This document shows positions 62,899-64,000 of a DNA stretch of 64,000 nucleotides, in pieces. The position numbers and the translations under genes were made by a program. The stretch is from contig CAIMFH010000177.1 of assembly GCA_903840265.1 (NCBI GenBank), positions 1-64,000 on the forward strand, written 5' to 3'. Position 1 is the stretch's first letter; each line of letters starts with the position of its first letter. This DNA comes from an uncultured Schlesneria sp. (GTDB lineage: Bacteria; Planctomycetota; Planctomycetia; Planctomycetales; Planctomycetaceae). The notes beneath the pieces were generated by a model. That model was given only the letters and a program-made list of their open reading frames with translations. It ran no database searches and had not been told where the DNA came from.

Positions 62899-63436
62899 CA
62901 CACGCGAAGAGCAATTCAACCAGAAGCACGATCGAGCGGGTGACGTTGTCCCCGCTCTCGTCATTTTCAGGAACACCTGTCATTCCCGCGCAGGCGGGAA
63001 TCCATCTGTTCCGCAGTGAATCTTCGTCAGCCGTCACTGCAGGACGAGATCTGTACCTCCGGCATCGCCACCTCTCTCGACTCACTTGATTCCCGCCTAC
63101 GCGGGAATGACGGCTAGCTGACTGAAAGCTGCTCACTTCACCTCGATTGCAACTCTCGTCCCGTTTGCAGTCTGGAGTTGTAACTTCTTCCTTCTCTGCA
63201 AGGTCAATTTCTGCCGGAAAGCTGTCGCAGTCGGCAGAATTCGCCGAAGCAGGCCGCTTTGGAGACTCTTCAAGGGCTATTTCGCAATTCGGAAGGCCGG
63301 CATCGAGGTTTGGCATCACGCTTGCTTTTACATCTCACATCACCCGGCCAACCTCAAACGACAACAAGGATGAACGACCCGGTGATCACAAACGGATTCA
63401 CGAACTTAGCTGGCAACTCGGAAAGGACAGATTCAA
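62899..63436. other. Intergenic region with an inverted-repeat element and the csrA leader
   Basis: 538 bases. Positions 62979-63111 are an inverted-repeat element (listed separately). From 63112 to 63436 I see no gene. The last 75 bases before csrA contain three ANGGA motifs, AAGGA 63366-63370, ACGGA 63392-63396 and AAGGA 63423-63427, the last serving as the SD. These resemble CsrA binding sites and suggest autoregulation. Confidence 0.55.
62979..63111. repeat. Inverted-repeat element of the 'CATTCCCGC' type
   Basis: The 24 bases at 62979-63002 and the 24 bases at 63088-63111 are inverted copies with one mismatch, each containing its own hairpin (ATTCCCGC / GCGGGAAT). This is the dispersed bacterial repeat whose translations read SRHSRVGGN and RWIPACAGMTG. 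The 85-base centre has no gene. Probably a non-autonomous element. Confidence 0.8.
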
Positions 63437-63700
63437 ATGTTGGTGCTCACTCGCAAGCGAACTGAATTGATCAAGATCGGCGACGATATTGTCATCACCG
63501 TGATTCATACTTCGCGTGGATCAGTGAAGCTGGGGATTCAAGCACCATCGGATGTCCGCGTGTTGCGAGGCGAATTGAATGATCGGGCCGAGGACGCTCA
63601 CCATGGCCCGGTCTATTCGGCCGATCATGTGGCGAAGCAATTTAGTGCTGAATACGTAGCTGAGCTGGAAGACCAGGTTCTGGTCAGTCTGGCAAAGTGA
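63437..63700 (+). CDS. csrA: Carbon storage regulator CsrA
   Basis: RNA-binding post-transcriptional regulator. 87 residues, MLVLTRKRTELIKIGDDIVI, then IGI-equivalent LGIQAPSDVRVLRGEL, the conserved CsrA core with the basic N-terminal strand and the A-P-x-x-x-x-V-x-R-x-E-L motif. The C-terminal 30 residues (HHGPVYSADHVAKQFSAEY) are longer than the E. coli protein and may be lineage-specific. GGA motifs in its leader suggest autorepression. A terminator follows at 63705-63735. Confidence 0.95.
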   Translation: MLVLTRKRTELIKIGDDIVITVIHTSRGSVKLGIQAPSDVRVLRGELNDRAEDAHHGPVYSADHVAKQFSAEYVAELEDQVLVSLAK

Positions 63701-63704
63701 ACAG

Positions 63705-63735
63705 ACGGTGCCCCAAGGGGGCGGGGCACCGTTTT
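63705..63735 (+). terminator. Rho-independent terminator of csrA
   Basis: A perfect 10-bp stem ACGGTGCCCC / GGGGCACCGT with an 8-base loop and TTTTC, five bases after the stop codon. Confidence 0.8.
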
Positions 63736-63832
63736 CTAGTGCGGGTCGCACTTCCATGTCGCGTTGAGACATGGGTTAGTCACAGTGGTCTTCCGCTCGC
63801 GGGAGGCCAAAGTGACGTGGGACACGTACTAA

Positions 63833-63864
63833 ACAACCGGGATTTTCGCGGCCAATCCCGGTTG
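63833..63864. repeat. Hairpin upstream of the last gene
   Basis: CAACCGGGATT / AATCCCGGTTG with a 9-base loop, about 50 bases before the ATG at 63911. It could be a second terminator or part of the next gene's leader. Confidence 0.5.
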
Positions 63865-63910
63865 TCTGGTTCTGGATCGGATTTCCACACCATTCCAAGG
63901 AAGGGTCGTC

Positions 63911-64000
63911 ATGAAGACCAGTCAACACGCAATCGGGAACGTTTGGGACGATGCATCATTCCGCGAAGAATTCGCCGAACCCGCCATGGTCATTGACACC
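63911..64000 (+). CDS. Start of an unidentified protein (truncated by the window edge)
   Basis: An ATG with GAAGG about six bases upstream opens a frame that stays open for all 30 codons to the window end: MKTSQHAIGNVWDDASFREE, then FAEPAMVIDT. No family is recognised from this length. It lies downstream of csrA and its terminator. The good SD-like sequence and sensible composition support a real gene. Confidence 0.55.
   Translation, partial: MKTSQHAIGNVWDDASFREEFAEPAMVIDT

Noticed and set aside
62621-63319. A 232-codon minus-strand frame across the CATTCCCGC element
   Set aside because: Its sequence consists of the repeat's translation (SRVGGN, IPACAGMTG) plus the antisense of the His-rich gene; an artefact.

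Overview
The window looks like part of a planctomycete chromosome (GC-rich, roughly 55-57% by eye). The lineage call rests on gene families that are typical of, or nearly restricted to, Planctomycetes. These are a paired DUF1549/DUF1553 plus DUF1501 operon, a DUF1559 prepilin-like protein, an SHD1-domain protein, a large protein that opens with the planctomycete 'MFDPYRKWLGIP' domain, and a DUF4198 protein. There are no rRNA genes, no CRISPR array, no tRNA gene that I can fold, and no intact transposase.

Layout. 1-3.6 kb: the tail of an unknown gene, then a minus-strand block of an ABC-2 exporter (ATPase plus permease) and an MFS transporter. 3.6-6.7 kb: an S41/Tsp-type protease and a small winged-helix protein. 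6.8-12.5 kb: an M20 peptidase, the isoprenoid pair ispA-dxs and a secreted unknown. 12.8-17.9 kb: an SGNH-like protein without its serine, glutamate dehydrogenase, an apparent isoleucine-type attenuator with leader peptide, cimA and a Uma2 protein. 17.9-22.9 kb: valS with two unusual insertions, a ParD/ParE-like toxin-antitoxin pair, a methyltransferase and a DUF151 nuclease-like protein. 22.9-28.4 kb: a polytopic membrane protein, a YfcE-like phosphodiesterase, a secreted dienelactone hydrolase, a group II PLP decarboxylase and a STAS-like protein. 28.5-35.2 kb: a light/UV neighbourhood (photolyase, methyltransferase, TspO, UvsE), then a fosmidomycin-resistance-type MFS protein and an FGGY kinase.

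35.4-40.9 kb holds a four-gene operon: a WXG100-like protein, two further small helical proteins and a 1433-residue membrane-anchored FtsK/SpoIIIE-type ATPase. Together they look like a compact type VII (Esx/Yuk-like) secretion system in a Gram-negative-type bacterium. This is the best candidate for a little-described system in the window. 40.9-48.1 kb is a minus-strand block of SHD1/propeller protein, thioesterase, DUF1501 and a DUF1549/DUF1553 protein with a LamG-like domain inserted. 48.1-48.9 kb is gene-poor and full of inverted repeats. 48.9-54.7 kb has an E2-like acyltransferase, two SDR enzymes and two lipoproteins, with dispersed hairpin elements between them. 54.9-62.9 kb has a protein with four internal repeats, small unknowns, and a probable metal/redox group (Cys-rich exported protein, DUF1559, anchored peroxiredoxin-like, DUF4198, His-rich membrane peptide). 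The window ends with csrA and the start of another gene.

The second strong finding is upstream of cimA. A 28-residue leader peptide rich in Ile/Val codons is followed by two mutually exclusive RNA pairings, one of which is a Rho-independent terminator ending 9 bases before the cimA start. This is the classical ilv-type attenuation layout, applied here to citramalate synthase.
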